Source: Photobacterium gaetbulicola Gung47
GTDB lineage: Bacteria; Pseudomonadota; Gammaproteobacteria; Enterobacterales; Vibrionaceae
Reading direction: 5' to 3'
Assembly (NCBI GenBank): GCA_000940995.1
Contig: CP005974.1
Location: forward strand, 2,728,001-2,792,000
DNA: 64,000 nt
The translations under genes and the position numbers were made by a program. Under the pieces are notes generated by a model. That model was not told the origin of the DNA. It saw nothing but the letters and a program-made list of their open reading frames with translations, and did not search any database. Shown here in pieces: positions 40,687 through 49,804 of the stretch; position 1 is the stretch's first letter, and each line of letters starts with the position of its first letter.

Positions 40687-42003
40687 TTAACCTCGCTCGT
40701 ACACTAACCGACCGTCAACGTAGGTTCGGTAGATACTGCGGTCATCACCCAAGGTCATCAGCATGAACAATTTCTCCGACAGATCTTTCGAGCTGTCGTA
40801 GCGCAATTGCTGCAGTGGCGTTGAACATGGGTCGATAACCACAAAGTCGGCCTCTTTGCCTACCTCGAAGTTGCCGATCAAATGATCCAGCGATAGTGAT
40901 TTCGCCCCGCCCAATGTCGCCAGATAAAACGCTTCGAAGGCCGACAAGCGGTGCTGCTGCAACTGCATCACCTTGTAGGCTTCGTTGAGGGTTTGCAGCA
41001 TATTGAAAGTGGTACCGGCACCGATATCGGTTCCCATGCCGACTTTCACCTTGCGTTTCCAGGCCTCCTGCATCTTGAACAAACCACTGCCGAGGTAGAG
41101 GTTAGAGGTGGGGCAGAAAGCGATGGCAGAGTCGGTATCATGCAGGCAGTCCCACTCCTTGTCTTCAAGATGGATACAGTGGGCAAACACACTCTTCGAG
41201 CCAGTCAGCCCATGATGATGGTAGACATCGAGGTAGCCGTCCTGCTCCGGGTACAGCTCTTTCACCCAAGCGATTTCATTCTTGTTTTCGCACAGATGGG
41301 TGTGTACATACGTATCTGGGTATTCCTCTTTAAGCCTTCCCGCCATCGCCAGCTGCTCTGGCGTGGACGTCGGAGCAAAACGAGGGGTAATCGCATAGAG
41401 CAAACGCCCGCGCTTATGCCAGCGCTCAATCAATTCTTTGGTCTGGTTGTAACCAATTTCCGGTGTATCCAGCAGGTATTCCGGCGCATTGCGGTCCATC
41501 ATCACCTTACCGGCGATCATCCGCATGTTGATCTTCTCAGCCTCTTCGAACAGCGCATCGACCGATTCTGGGTGAACCGTACCGAACACCAACGCCGTGG
41601 TGGTACCATTGCGCAGCAGCTGCTTGATAAAGAAAGTCGACATTTCGCGGGAGTAGTCTTTGTCTTTATACCTGGCTTCGGTCGGGAAGGTGTAGTTGTT
41701 CAACCATTCCAACAGCTGCTCGCCGTAGGCGCCAACCATTTCGGCCTGCGGATAGTGGATATGGGTATCGACGAAGCCGGGCATCACAATCTTGCCGGGA
41801 TAGCTACGAATGCGGACTGTTGGCGGGATTTTATCTTTGCCCTCTTCCCATTCACCAACCCATTCAATACGTCCGTTGTCGACCAGCATCAAGCCATCTT
41901 CAATAAAGCGGATGTTCTGCTCTATATCCTCAGGCTTGTCGACAACCTTGGCAATATCCAGTATTGATGCTCTGATTGCTTTCACTGATTGGGTATATTC
42001 CAT
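40687..42003 (-). CDS. guaD: Guanine deaminase GuaD
   Basis: 438 residues of the amidohydrolase superfamily (E. coli GuaD 439). Metal-site motif VDTHIHYPQAEM (His81, His83), then YAITPRFAPTSTPEQL, THLCENKNEI (His) and GMGTDIGAGTTFNML (Asp) give the remaining zinc ligands and guanine contacts. It converts guanine to xanthine and ammonia in the cytoplasm, feeding xanthine to the molybdenum hydroxylases. It lies between two purine permeases, as in the E. coli guaD region. The 88-base gap to the permease upstream has no strong terminator, so co-transcription is likely. Confidence 0.94.
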   Translation of the reverse strand: MEYTQSVKAIRASILDIAKVVDKPEDIEQNIRFIEDGLMLVDNGRIEWVGEWEEGKDKIPPTVRIRSYPGKIVMPGFVDTHIHYPQAEMVGAYGEQLLEWLNNYTFPTEARYKDKDYSREMSTFFIKQLLRNGTTTALVFGTVHPESVDALFEEAEKINMRMIAGKVMMDRNAPEYLLDTPEIGYNQTKELIERWHKRGRLLYAITPRFAPTSTPEQLAMAGRLKEEYPDTYVHTHLCENKNEIAWVKELYPEQDGYLDVYHHHGLTGSKSVFAHCIHLEDKEWDCLHDTDSAIAFCPTSNLYLGSGLFKMQEAWKRKVKVGMGTDIGAGTTFNMLQTLNEAYKVMQLQQHRLSAFEAFYLATLGGAKSLSLDHLIGNFEVGKEADFVVIDPCSTPLQQLRYDSSKDLSEKLFMLMTLGDDRSIYRTYVDGRLVYERG

Positions 42004-42091
42004 GATTACCTCTTATCTTTTCGTGCTGGACAGTGGTAGGGTCACCTTGTTTTCCAGCGCTCTCTTTTATCAAATTCTTTCTGTTGTAGGC

Positions 42092-43498
42092 TTAAATTTG
42101 CTGCTCGCGTGACTGCATCGCCTCTTCCTCGGCCAATGCTTTTTCACACGCTTCACATTCTTTGATTTGCTCTTTCAATGCTTCACGTTTCTCTTTCGCA
42201 CTCTCCGCTTCGTCGGCTCGGTTAATACCAAGCATGATGTTGAGTCCCAGCGCAACCAAAGAGCCGGTAGTGATCCCAGAGCCCAGGATGACGCGCAGTG
42301 AATCTGGCATATAAGTCAAAATCTCAGGACGAACGGTCACCGCCATACCCGAGGCAACCCCGACAGCGATGATAAGCATATTGCGTTTGGTAAAATTAAT
42401 ACGTGACAGGATGCCGATACCAGCCGAGATGATCATGGCGAACATCACAAGTCCGGCACCACCGAGTACCGGTGATGGAATAGTGACCACAATACCGCCC
42501 AGTTTCGGGAACATACCGGCGATCAGCATGATCACTCCGGTCACTGCAACCACATGGCGGCTGGCGACACCGGTTATCGAAACAATACCGACGTTCTGGC
42601 TGAACGATGAAAACGGCGTTGCACCGAATACCGAGGCAAGGGCACTGCCCACACCATCGCACAAGATCCCTTTAGACAGCTTCTTCCCGGTTAATTTGGT
42701 GTGGGTTGCATCACTCAGTGCGAGAAAGTCACCGGTAGATTCCATAATGGTCACCAAATAGGCTATTGACATGCCAATGACACCACTGACAGTAAAGCTC
42801 AAGCCGAAAGGTAGTAACTCGGGCAAAGAAAAGAACTTCGCCTCTTGTACAGGAGTAAAGTCAACTACCCCCATAAATATAGCCACTATGTACCCGACCA
42901 TCATCCCGATCACAATCGCAGCGGCGGAAATCAAGCCTTTGCCAAGTTGCGACAGCACGATGACCACCACCAGCACCAGTAACCCCAGCATCAGGTTATT
43001 GATTTGGCCGTAGTGCTCCTGGCCGACAAACCCGCCGGCAAACCAGTCAACGGATACAGGCAAAATGGTCAGACCGATCAGCACCACCACAGTACCGGAA
43101 ACCACGGGTGGGAACAGCTTGCGGATCTGTGGCATGAACCGGCTGCCAATGATCATCACCAGCGAGCCAATCAAGGAAGCGCCGAACACCCCGGAGATCC
43201 CCGAGTCCAGACCAATCGAAATGGAAATCGCGACAAAGGTAAAACTGGTTCCCATCACCACCGGAAGCCGGATCCCAACCGGACCAACCCCCTTGCACTG
43301 GATAATGGTTACTACACCCGAGACCATCAGGGCGGCGTTGACCAAAATCACCATTTGGTCGGTCGGCAGACCAATCGCACTGCCGACCACCAAAGGCACG
43401 GCGATAATCGCTCCCATTGCGGCCAGCATGTGTTGAAGAGCTAAGAGAATTGAGGCGCCCACAGGGGGCTTGTCTTCCACGTTGTACAGTAGTTTCAT
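42092..43498 (-). CDS. NCS2 xanthine/urate permease (UacT/PbuX-like)
   Basis: 468 residues, about 14 hydrophobic segments. Motifs of the nucleobase-ascorbate (NCS2) family: LQHMLAAMGAIIAVPLVVG, IMESTGDFLALSD (helix 8 Glu and Asp), FSSFSQNVGIVSITGVASR (helix 10, QNxG) and GGAGLVMFAMIISAGIGIL. The FSQNVG form and surrounding residues look nearer UacT/PbuX than XanQ, suggesting xanthine or uric acid as substrate. The charged C-terminal tail (NRADEAESAKEKREALKEQ region) carries two Cys pairs (CEACEK). It occupies the slot of xanQ/ygfO in E. coli. Confidence 0.85.
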   Translation of the reverse strand: MKLLYNVEDKPPVGASILLALQHMLAAMGAIIAVPLVVGSAIGLPTDQMVILVNAALMVSGVVTIIQCKGVGPVGIRLPVVMGTSFTFVAISISIGLDSGISGVFGASLIGSLVMIIGSRFMPQIRKLFPPVVSGTVVVLIGLTILPVSVDWFAGGFVGQEHYGQINNLMLGLLVLVVVIVLSQLGKGLISAAAIVIGMMVGYIVAIFMGVVDFTPVQEAKFFSLPELLPFGLSFTVSGVIGMSIAYLVTIMESTGDFLALSDATHTKLTGKKLSKGILCDGVGSALASVFGATPFSSFSQNVGIVSITGVASRHVVAVTGVIMLIAGMFPKLGGIVVTIPSPVLGGAGLVMFAMIISAGIGILSRINFTKRNMLIIAVGVASGMAVTVRPEILTYMPDSLRVILGSGITTGSLVALGLNIMLGINRADEAESAKEKREALKEQIKECEACEKALAEEEAMQSREQQI

Positions 43499-43697
43499 TT
43501 CTGTTCCATCCGAAATCTTTAAATCGATAACCTAGCCAGAAACTCCAGGGCCCTTTACACCAAGCTCAACAGAGCCTGTGCCTGCCTACCCGCTTACTAT
43601 CATGACTACCCAGTATTAGATTCAGTAACTGTGATAGTCGATACCAGCCAAGTCTTGACGGCGTAATTGCCAAAACATCAGCCCGGAAAACCGGAGC

Positions 43698-43739
43698 CGA
43701 AAAACAAAACGGTCATTTCCCATCCCCTGGAAATGACCG
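43698..43739 (-). terminator. Rho-independent terminator after xdhD
   Basis: Perfect 11-bp stem CGGTCATTTCC / GGAAATGACCG with an 8-nt loop, followed on the minus strand by TTTTGTTTTT. It separates the ygfM-xdhD operon from the permease-guaD genes, so the latter need their own promoter in 43499-43697, where I see no clear consensus. Confidence 0.88.
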
Positions 43740-43751
43740 CTTGCGCATTAG

Positions 43752-46622
43752 TTACAGCTTATTGAGACCTTGTAAAATCTTCTCTGGGGTGAAGTGCCAA
43801 TCACGTAACCAGACACCACATGCATCATGAATTGCACTGGCGATGGCAGGTGCCGCACCATTAACCCCAATCTCAGATATCGATTTCGCACCGTAAGGGC
43901 CAACCGGATCATCACTTGGTACCAACACCGCTTTGAAGTCGCGAGGAATATCACCGATCTTCGGTGCACCGTAGCTCTTCAGATCGCGGGTGACAGGCAC
44001 GCCGTTGTCATCGTAAATCAGCTCTTCATACAAGCTGTGGCCGATAGCACGCATGCTTGCACCGTAAATCTGGCCAAGCGCCAAATCAGGGTTAACCGGC
44101 GTACCACAGTCAAGCAAGGCATGGAATTTATCCAGGCGGATTTCACCAGTACGGGTATTGACTGCTACTTCTGCGAAGTTAGCGCCATAAGGGAAAGCAA
44201 ACTCTGGCGTAATGAAGCAGCCTGAAGCCAGTAACTGCCCCCACCCTGTGCCGCTTTCTGCTTTGTGGGCGATATCGAAGTAGCTCACTTCGCCTTTCTT
44301 ACCTTTCACCAAACCAGGAGCGACAATCTCAACGTCTTCCACTGGCTCTTCGAGCATTTCAGAACCGCATTTGAGGATCTTGTCGCGCATCGCTTCGGCA
44401 GCACGCTTGGCGGCATTACCCGAGAAGCAAGTACCGGATGACGCGTAAGCCCCTTTATCGAATGGTGCATGGTCGGTGTCACCGGAATGAACGGTAATTT
44501 CGTCCATCGGGCAACACAGCACTTCTGCGGTCAACTTGCTGATCACGGTATCCAAGCCAGTACCGATATCGGCACCACCAGAGTGAACAATGAAAGTACC
44601 GTCGGACGCCATCTTGATACGGCAGTTGGCTTGGTCGATATCTGGGATACCGGATTTCTGCTGGATAATCGCCACACCGCGGCCAACTTTCCACTCGCCG
44701 TCAGCGTGTTTCGGACTATCCCACTCAATCAGCTTACGGCCTTCGCGCAGGATTGGCTCCAATGCACAACTGTGTACTTTCGGTGCGCTGGTTGGCATCT
44801 TGCCTTCACCGATAGCCGCCAGGATCTTCAGCTCCTGGCCTTCAACAACACGGTTCTTCTCAACCATATCCAAGTGGTCGATTCCCAGCTCTTCAGCCAT
44901 TTCAGCCATTGCCATGGTCAGGGCAAAGTTCCCCTTCGGCGCGCCGTAGCCTTGGTAAGCCCCGGTAGGACAAATGTTGGAGTAGTAAGTCGTTACCCTG
45001 AAGTCGACGTTGTCACATGGGTATAGCGGTAGTGACAATGCAGGACCATTTGAAGGGACAGTCAGTGCGTGGTTACCGTAAGGGCCGGTATTGGCACGGA
45101 AGTCCATATCAATCGCAGTCAGTGTACCGTCTTTCTTGGCTCCAAGTTTCACCGTCACTTTGGCAACGTGGCGGGTTGAGTTACAGATGAACTCTTCTTC
45201 ACGGGTATGATGGAAGTAAACCGGACGGCCTGTGGTCCAGGTTGCCCAAGCACACACATCTTCGAGCAAGATATCTTGTTTTGAGCCGTATCCGCCACCC
45301 ACTCGCTCTTTGACGATATGGACTTTGTTCTGTTTGACACCCAAGATCTTGGCAACCTGACGGCGCACGTGCCAAGGCACCTGAGTCGAATCGTGCATCA
45401 CGATACGATCGCCATCCATGTAGCTGTAACAGATGTGGGTTTCAACCGGCAACTGCTGAACCTGCTTCGACTCGTAGGTGCGCTCGATAATCACATCCGC
45501 TTCGGCAAAGCCTTTATCCAGATCACCAATATGACCTCGGACACTGGCGGCAATGTTCTTGCGAGGGAAGCAACCAATCGGGAAGTTAACAATCAGCTTG
45601 CCTTCACGCGGATCGGCATTGCGGTTCTGCTCTTCCAAATCATCAGGTGCACCGACACCGTACTCGATAGGCTCGTTGTGAATAATCGGTGCATTGGCAG
45701 CCATCGCCTCGTCAATGCTCATCACAGGCTCAAGCACATCGAACTCAACGTCGATCAGTTTCAATGCCTGCTCGGCAATCTCTACCGACTCGGCAACAAC
45801 AGCAGCAACACGGTCGCCGACATGACGCATTTTCTGGCCGAACATACGACGGTCTAGCGGTGATGGCTCTGGAGCACTCTGACCACCTGGGGTGTAAGGA
45901 ATATCTGGGCAGTTTTTGTGGGTGATCACCGATACTACACCCGGCAACGCCTCGGCCTTGGACACATCCAGGTGTTTGATCCACGCATGGGCGTGTGGGC
46001 TACGTAGCACCTTGATCACACAAGCATTGGCTGGAATGCGGTCTTCTACATAGCACGGCTTGGCCTGAACCATCTTGGCCGAATCAATCTTCGGACAGTT
46101 CTTGCCAACTACCGCCAGATCATCACGGAACTCTGGCGCAAACTGCTGGGTATAGTCAGGATCGTTAAGGCGTTTCACCGCCAATTCGACAACTTCGTAG
46201 AACTGCTGGTAACCCGCATCACGGCTGAATAAGCCTGATAGCGCGTCATCAATTTCATCACGATTTGGCTGAGGAATACGCTCTAGCAATTCGGTCAAGA
46301 TCAGTGCCAATGCCGGATCGTTGTAGCCCGATTGCACCACACCGACATCGATCATCGCCTGCTGAACCAAGCTCAGCTGATTCCACTCTCCAAGAGCTTC
46401 AGCGGTTTTGACTTCCGCCCCTTCAAGTTGAGCGGCAATCAACAGTGAAGCGTTGATCAGTTCACCATTGAACAGGATCACGTCCGATCCGGCGAAGCCC
46501 CAACTATCATCACTGTTTCGCACCGAGTGATAGCCCATAGAGTGCAGCAATGTCTGTACATTTTCACCAAGACGACATTCCAAAGATTGAGGGCGGCCAT
46601 TTAAGGTAAATTGAATCGTCAT
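43752..46622 (-). CDS. xdhD: Selenium-dependent molybdenum hydroxylase, Mo-binding subunit XdhD
   Basis: 956 residues from MTIQFTLNGRPQS, exactly the E. coli XdhD length and very similar throughout; a start ten codons earlier would overlap ygfM. N-terminal ferredoxin-like domain (1-~150) in which all eight [2Fe-2S] cysteine positions are replaced (near residues 37-59, 98-101 and 133-135), then the xanthine-oxidase-type aldehyde oxidase 'hammerhead' domain (~185-300) and Mo-binding domains with GGGYGSKQD, ICPTGAYQGYGAPKGNF and the catalytic Glu917 in GAKSISEIGVNG. The family is named a probable selenate reductase/Se-dependent hydroxylase; a purine substrate is suggested by neighbours. Translated directly after ygfM (2-base gap). 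Confidence 0.94.
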   Translation of the reverse strand: MTIQFTLNGRPQSLECRLGENVQTLLHSMGYHSVRNSDDSWGFAGSDVILFNGELINASLLIAAQLEGAEVKTAEALGEWNQLSLVQQAMIDVGVVQSGYNDPALALILTELLERIPQPNRDEIDDALSGLFSRDAGYQQFYEVVELAVKRLNDPDYTQQFAPEFRDDLAVVGKNCPKIDSAKMVQAKPCYVEDRIPANACVIKVLRSPHAHAWIKHLDVSKAEALPGVVSVITHKNCPDIPYTPGGQSAPEPSPLDRRMFGQKMRHVGDRVAAVVAESVEIAEQALKLIDVEFDVLEPVMSIDEAMAANAPIIHNEPIEYGVGAPDDLEEQNRNADPREGKLIVNFPIGCFPRKNIAASVRGHIGDLDKGFAEADVIIERTYESKQVQQLPVETHICYSYMDGDRIVMHDSTQVPWHVRRQVAKILGVKQNKVHIVKERVGGGYGSKQDILLEDVCAWATWTTGRPVYFHHTREEEFICNSTRHVAKVTVKLGAKKDGTLTAIDMDFRANTGPYGNHALTVPSNGPALSLPLYPCDNVDFRVTTYYSNICPTGAYQGYGAPKGNFALTMAMAEMAEELGIDHLDMVEKNRVVEGQELKILAAIGEGKMPTSAPKVHSCALEPILREGRKLIEWDSPKHADGEWKVGRGVAIIQQKSGIPDIDQANCRIKMASDGTFIVHSGGADIGTGLDTVISKLTAEVLCCPMDEITVHSGDTDHAPFDKGAYASSGTCFSGNAAKRAAEAMRDKILKCGSEMLEEPVEDVEIVAPGLVKGKKGEVSYFDIAHKAESGTGWGQLLASGCFITPEFAFPYGANFAEVAVNTRTGEIRLDKFHALLDCGTPVNPDLALGQIYGASMRAIGHSLYEELIYDDNGVPVTRDLKSYGAPKIGDIPRDFKAVLVPSDDPVGPYGAKSISEIGVNGAAPAIASAIHDACGVWLRDWHFTPEKILQGLNKL

Positions 46623-46624
46623 GA

Positions 46625-47419
46625 TTATGCTTCCTCTACCAAGTGCTGACATTCAGCCATCAAATCCGTGATCACCACACCTGCGATATATCGCTTGTAC
46701 TCGACACTGCCGCGTATATCGGCTTCCGGATAAATCGCATCGGCCACTGCCTGCTCCAGCAGTTCCCCTTTGAGATCTTGCGCTTCGACATCGCGCAGAC
46801 GGACAGGTCGGGCGGCCCCCTGATGCAATGGCGAAACGCCATCGAGCGCAATCACTTTATTACCTTGCTTATCAATGGAAACCGCGGCTGTCACAATCGC
46901 CAAACCGGCGGCTGAGCGAGCAATGTTGTAGCCGATACAGGTAAGGTTTCTGTCTGGAATAATGATGGTGGCAATCAGCTCGCGCTCTTCGCTATTGATG
47001 TAATCTTCTACATCCACTTCCTGCCCGTTTGCCAACTTCAGCTTGGCCTTCAGCGCAATCAAGCTTGGTACTAATAGAGCTTCTGGCTGACGCGCAGCAA
47101 TTTCACCGCCCAGCGTTGCCTGGTTACGAACATGGCGGGAATAGATAAAGGCAGAAGATTGTTTCAACGCCACCGGTACCAGTTCGTGGTCAATCAGTTG
47201 TTGGATGCGGCACATGGCGCCGATGTGCAGACTGTCGCCCTGAAGCTCGATCTGGGAGAGATTCAGTTTGCCCAAAGAAATCGCCACAGTTTTGTCGGTT
47301 TTGGTTGGTGCTGCATTGATTTTGGATCCACCTGCAAACCAGATGGCATCACTGCCATGCTGCTGCTTGAATTCAAGTGCCTGAGCAGGGGTATCAGGCG
47401 TTAGATATTGTTCAATCAT
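46625..47419 (-). CDS. ygfM: FAD-binding subunit YgfM of the Se-dependent hydroxylase
   Basis: 264 residues (E. coli YgfM 259) with the PCMH-type FAD-binding domain of molybdopterin dehydrogenases. AIWFAGGSKINAAPTKTDKTVAISLGKLNLSQIEL is the first FAD-binding loop, and SRHVRNQATLGGEIAARQ is the second; the C-terminal CO-dehydrogenase-flavoprotein-like domain follows from about residue 150. It transfers electrons between XdhD and an acceptor, probably through YgfK. First gene of the ygfM-xdhD operon, behind three copies of a 15-bp palindrome. Confidence 0.92.
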   Translation of the reverse strand: MIEQYLTPDTPAQALEFKQQHGSDAIWFAGGSKINAAPTKTDKTVAISLGKLNLSQIELQGDSLHIGAMCRIQQLIDHELVPVALKQSSAFIYSRHVRNQATLGGEIAARQPEALLVPSLIALKAKLKLANGQEVDVEDYINSEERELIATIIIPDRNLTCIGYNIARSAAGLAIVTAAVSIDKQGNKVIALDGVSPLHQGAARPVRLRDVEAQDLKGELLEQAVADAIYPEADIRGSVEYKRYIAGVVITDLMAECQHLVEEA

Positions 47420-47648
47420 GTTATTTGCCTTTTCGCATTCTCATTGTTATTCCTGCATCATGCGTTCGGCCTAACGGCATTGTCGGAACGTTATTGATGT
47501 CTTGGAGATCTAAAAGGCAACAAACACGCCAAACTGCCCGAACCAGCCAGGAAAGACAAAGATTCGTGAGCACAGTCCGGTATTTCAACAAAAGTGGGAT
47601 CAGCGTCGGGTTACATATCACCTTTTTAGCACCGGATATTTCCCTAGG

Positions 47649-47727
47649 TTATCAAGCAGATAATAACGGTTATCACTAATCGGGCATGTGATATCAAAAT
47701 AATATCAGGGGGCTATCAATATGATAT
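47649..47727. promoter_or_regulatory. Three copies of a 15-bp palindromic operator upstream of ygfM
   Basis: Sites with the pattern NTATCA-N3-TGATAN: TTATCA-AGC-AGATAA (47649-47663), ATATCA-AAA-TAATAT (47691-47705), CTATCA-ATA-TGATAT (47713-47727). Each of the first two has one mismatch in its right arm. The same element recurs upstream of ygfK. The rest of the 47420-47848 gap between ygfM and the symporter gene contains no supportable gene. Confidence 0.55.
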
Positions 47728-47848
47728 AGGTGGGGGTGATAACGATATACTAACTATGAATACAATCAATTAGATGTGGGGAGAAACCCTTGGCCTCTCC
47801 CCTTAGAGACAACAGTACACCTAGCTGTTTCAGTTCTGTGGCACCGTT

Positions 47849-49345
47849 TTAGGAGTGCTTGGTAGTGTGCTGATTCACCGGCTCTGGGTCGGCAACAGAC
47901 TCTTCTGGCTGCTCAACCCTGTAATCCGCTATTGGCTTTGTGTTCGGGTATAAGTAGCTAAACAAGAAATATCCCATCGCACTGAGTAGCAGGCCGAGGA
48001 AAATACCATCCAGGCCAAAGAAGTTGACCCACTCATACTTCACCGCCAGGATCCCCAGCGTACCGAGCACTAATGATACCCATGTTCCTTGCCTACTCCC
48101 TTTCTGGTAGTAATGGCCAAACAGATACGGAACCAATGTCCCCCCGGCCCTGAGGCTAAATGAGAACATCAAGATGGAAATGATGGCACCGGTATTCATC
48201 ACGGCAACGGCAATCGAAAAGATCCCAATGGCCAAGATTGTCAACCTGGCCACTTTCAATAGCGTTGCCTGATCGGCATCGGGATTGATGTAAACCTTGT
48301 AGATATCGTTGGCAAAGATTGAGCCCGCTCCCAGCAAATCCGATGACGCCGACGACATGGTCGCAGAAGATATCCCGGCAAACAGGAGCCCGACTAACAC
48401 CGGCGGCATGACTTGTACTGCCAGTGTCGGAAGCGCATAACGTGCACCATTTTCTGTTATGGCCGACCCATCAATCATCCCCAGATCGACCATAGTACGC
48501 GCAATGATCCCAAGCGCGGCCGGTATCATCGCGAAGGCAAAAAACACGACCGCGGTAAGCAAGCTCCCCACCAATGCGGTCCGGCCATTCTTGGCGGCAT
48601 AAAGGCGCTGGGTTACCTCCTGACCACAGATAAATGACGCTGCATAAATCAGCACAAGGCTGACAATCGTTGGCATACCAATCCCCTGGGTCAATGACAA
48701 CCGCTCTGAACTGGTATTCGCCACAACGACGTCCCATCCCCCGACAAGATCCAGCGAAAAAGGCACGACCGCAAGCATACCGAACACGATCATCAGCATC
48801 TGGGTAAAGTCGGTTAACGAGACAGACCATAAACCGCCGAGCATGGAATAAATAATCACAACGCAGGAAATAACAATAACGGAAGTGGTGTAATCCCAAT
48901 CCATAATCACGGATAAGATGACTCCAGAGGCAATAAACTGTACGGCGGTTAAGCCGATTAACGGCAAAATCATAATCAGCGAGGTGAACAGCGCAGACGG
49001 TTTGTCATATCGCTTACGGAAAAACTCCGGAATGGTCTTTACCATCGCCCGCCTGAGCATCGGGGCCACCATCGCGATAATGGTAAAGGTTACCCCCATT
49101 GTGGCGACATACCATAAGGCGGAGAAGCCCCAGTCGCCATAGGCCTTTTCGACCACCCCCAGCGAAGATCCCCCGCCGATTTCAGTCGCCGCCAAAGTAC
49201 CAGCAATCAAAAAAGGACCCAGCCTTCTGCCCGCTACGAGAAAATCCTCCGAGTCGCCAATTTTTTTTGAGGAATATATTCCTATCCCGATCAAAAAAAA
49301 CAAATATCCCACAACAATCATTAAAACTACTGTATTACCTGCCAT
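47849..49345 (-). CDS. Sodium:solute symporter (SSS family), substrate unknown
   Basis: 498 residues from an ATG with AAGGAG eight bases upstream; a longer start 13 codons earlier lacks such a site. About 13 membrane segments, LeuT-fold SSS family: GIGIYSSKKIGDSEDFLVAGRRLGPFLIAGTLAATEIGGGS at the N-terminus is the family signature, with LFAGISSATMSSASSDLLGAGSIFANDIY (Na+-site serines) near residue 330. Charged C-terminal tail. It lies inside the purine-degradation cluster, so uptake of a purine breakdown product or related organic acid is possible, but this is inference. Confidence 0.87.
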   Translation of the reverse strand: MAGNTVVLMIVVGYLFFLIGIGIYSSKKIGDSEDFLVAGRRLGPFLIAGTLAATEIGGGSSLGVVEKAYGDWGFSALWYVATMGVTFTIIAMVAPMLRRAMVKTIPEFFRKRYDKPSALFTSLIMILPLIGLTAVQFIASGVILSVIMDWDYTTSVIVISCVVIIYSMLGGLWSVSLTDFTQMLMIVFGMLAVVPFSLDLVGGWDVVVANTSSERLSLTQGIGMPTIVSLVLIYAASFICGQEVTQRLYAAKNGRTALVGSLLTAVVFFAFAMIPAALGIIARTMVDLGMIDGSAITENGARYALPTLAVQVMPPVLVGLLFAGISSATMSSASSDLLGAGSIFANDIYKVYINPDADQATLLKVARLTILAIGIFSIAVAVMNTGAIISILMFSFSLRAGGTLVPYLFGHYYQKGSRQGTWVSLVLGTLGILAVKYEWVNFFGLDGIFLGLLLSAMGYFLFSYLYPNTKPIADYRVEQPEESVADPEPVNQHTTKHS

Positions 49346-49804
49346 AAAAGTACTCCTTACTTTATGAAGCAACAGAATGTTCAACCACTACCGGCGATCC
49401 CCACTAGTGACCCCCGTTTACAGCAAGTTTTATTCCGGTTACTACAGCAGCAAATCAATTGTGTTTTTATGCATAATCATTGAGGTTACATGGTGATAAA
49501 TTTGGTGAAAACTTAGATACTCGAAAGAAAAGTTTGCCCAATAATATCTTTTTTAGCAATCACTTAAATGAAGAAATACCTTACTATCATTTTGATAAAC
49601 TGTTCGTCTTCCTTGACTCTTTCCATTCCGGGCCAGCAAATCAACATTCAATCCAAAAGTAGTAATGTGCCCCCTTGTCTTAAAAGTTGACGGTAGTGTT
49701 ATGTCTATCGGTAAACATCAATAATTTTGAAGTTGAAAGTAGAAATAGACCACATTTCCCTTTAAAATTTAATATTAAATCAATTTCATAAGGATATGTT
49801 AATA
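49346..49804. other. AT-rich intergenic region between the symporter and the Sel1-repeat gene
   Basis: About 460 bases between divergent genes. The distal part (from ~49440) is markedly more AT-rich than the flanking cluster. A 60-codon frame at 49480-49662 from a TTG has no recognisable similarity. A GTGCCCCCTTGTC stretch with a following GTTGACGG near 49666-49695 looks like a possible mobile-element end, but no matching inverted copy or transposase is present. AAGGA at 49790-49794 is the ribosome site of the next gene. Confidence 0.5.

Noticed and set aside
40951..41967. 338-codon plus-strand frame opposite guaD
   Set aside because: Antisense to an intact guanine deaminase with all metal motifs; no homology or start signals.
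42996..43444. Plus-strand frames opposite the NCS2 permease
   Set aside because: Shadow frames of a conserved membrane protein on the other strand.
49480..49662. 60-codon frame from TTG in the AT-rich gap before the Sel1 gene
   Set aside because: No similarity recognised and a rare start codon without a clear ribosome site; kept only as part of the gap description.
49666..49700. Possible insertion-sequence end (GTGCCCCCTTGTC...GTTGACGG)
   Set aside because: No inverted partner, target duplication or transposase nearby, so it cannot be supported as a mobile element.
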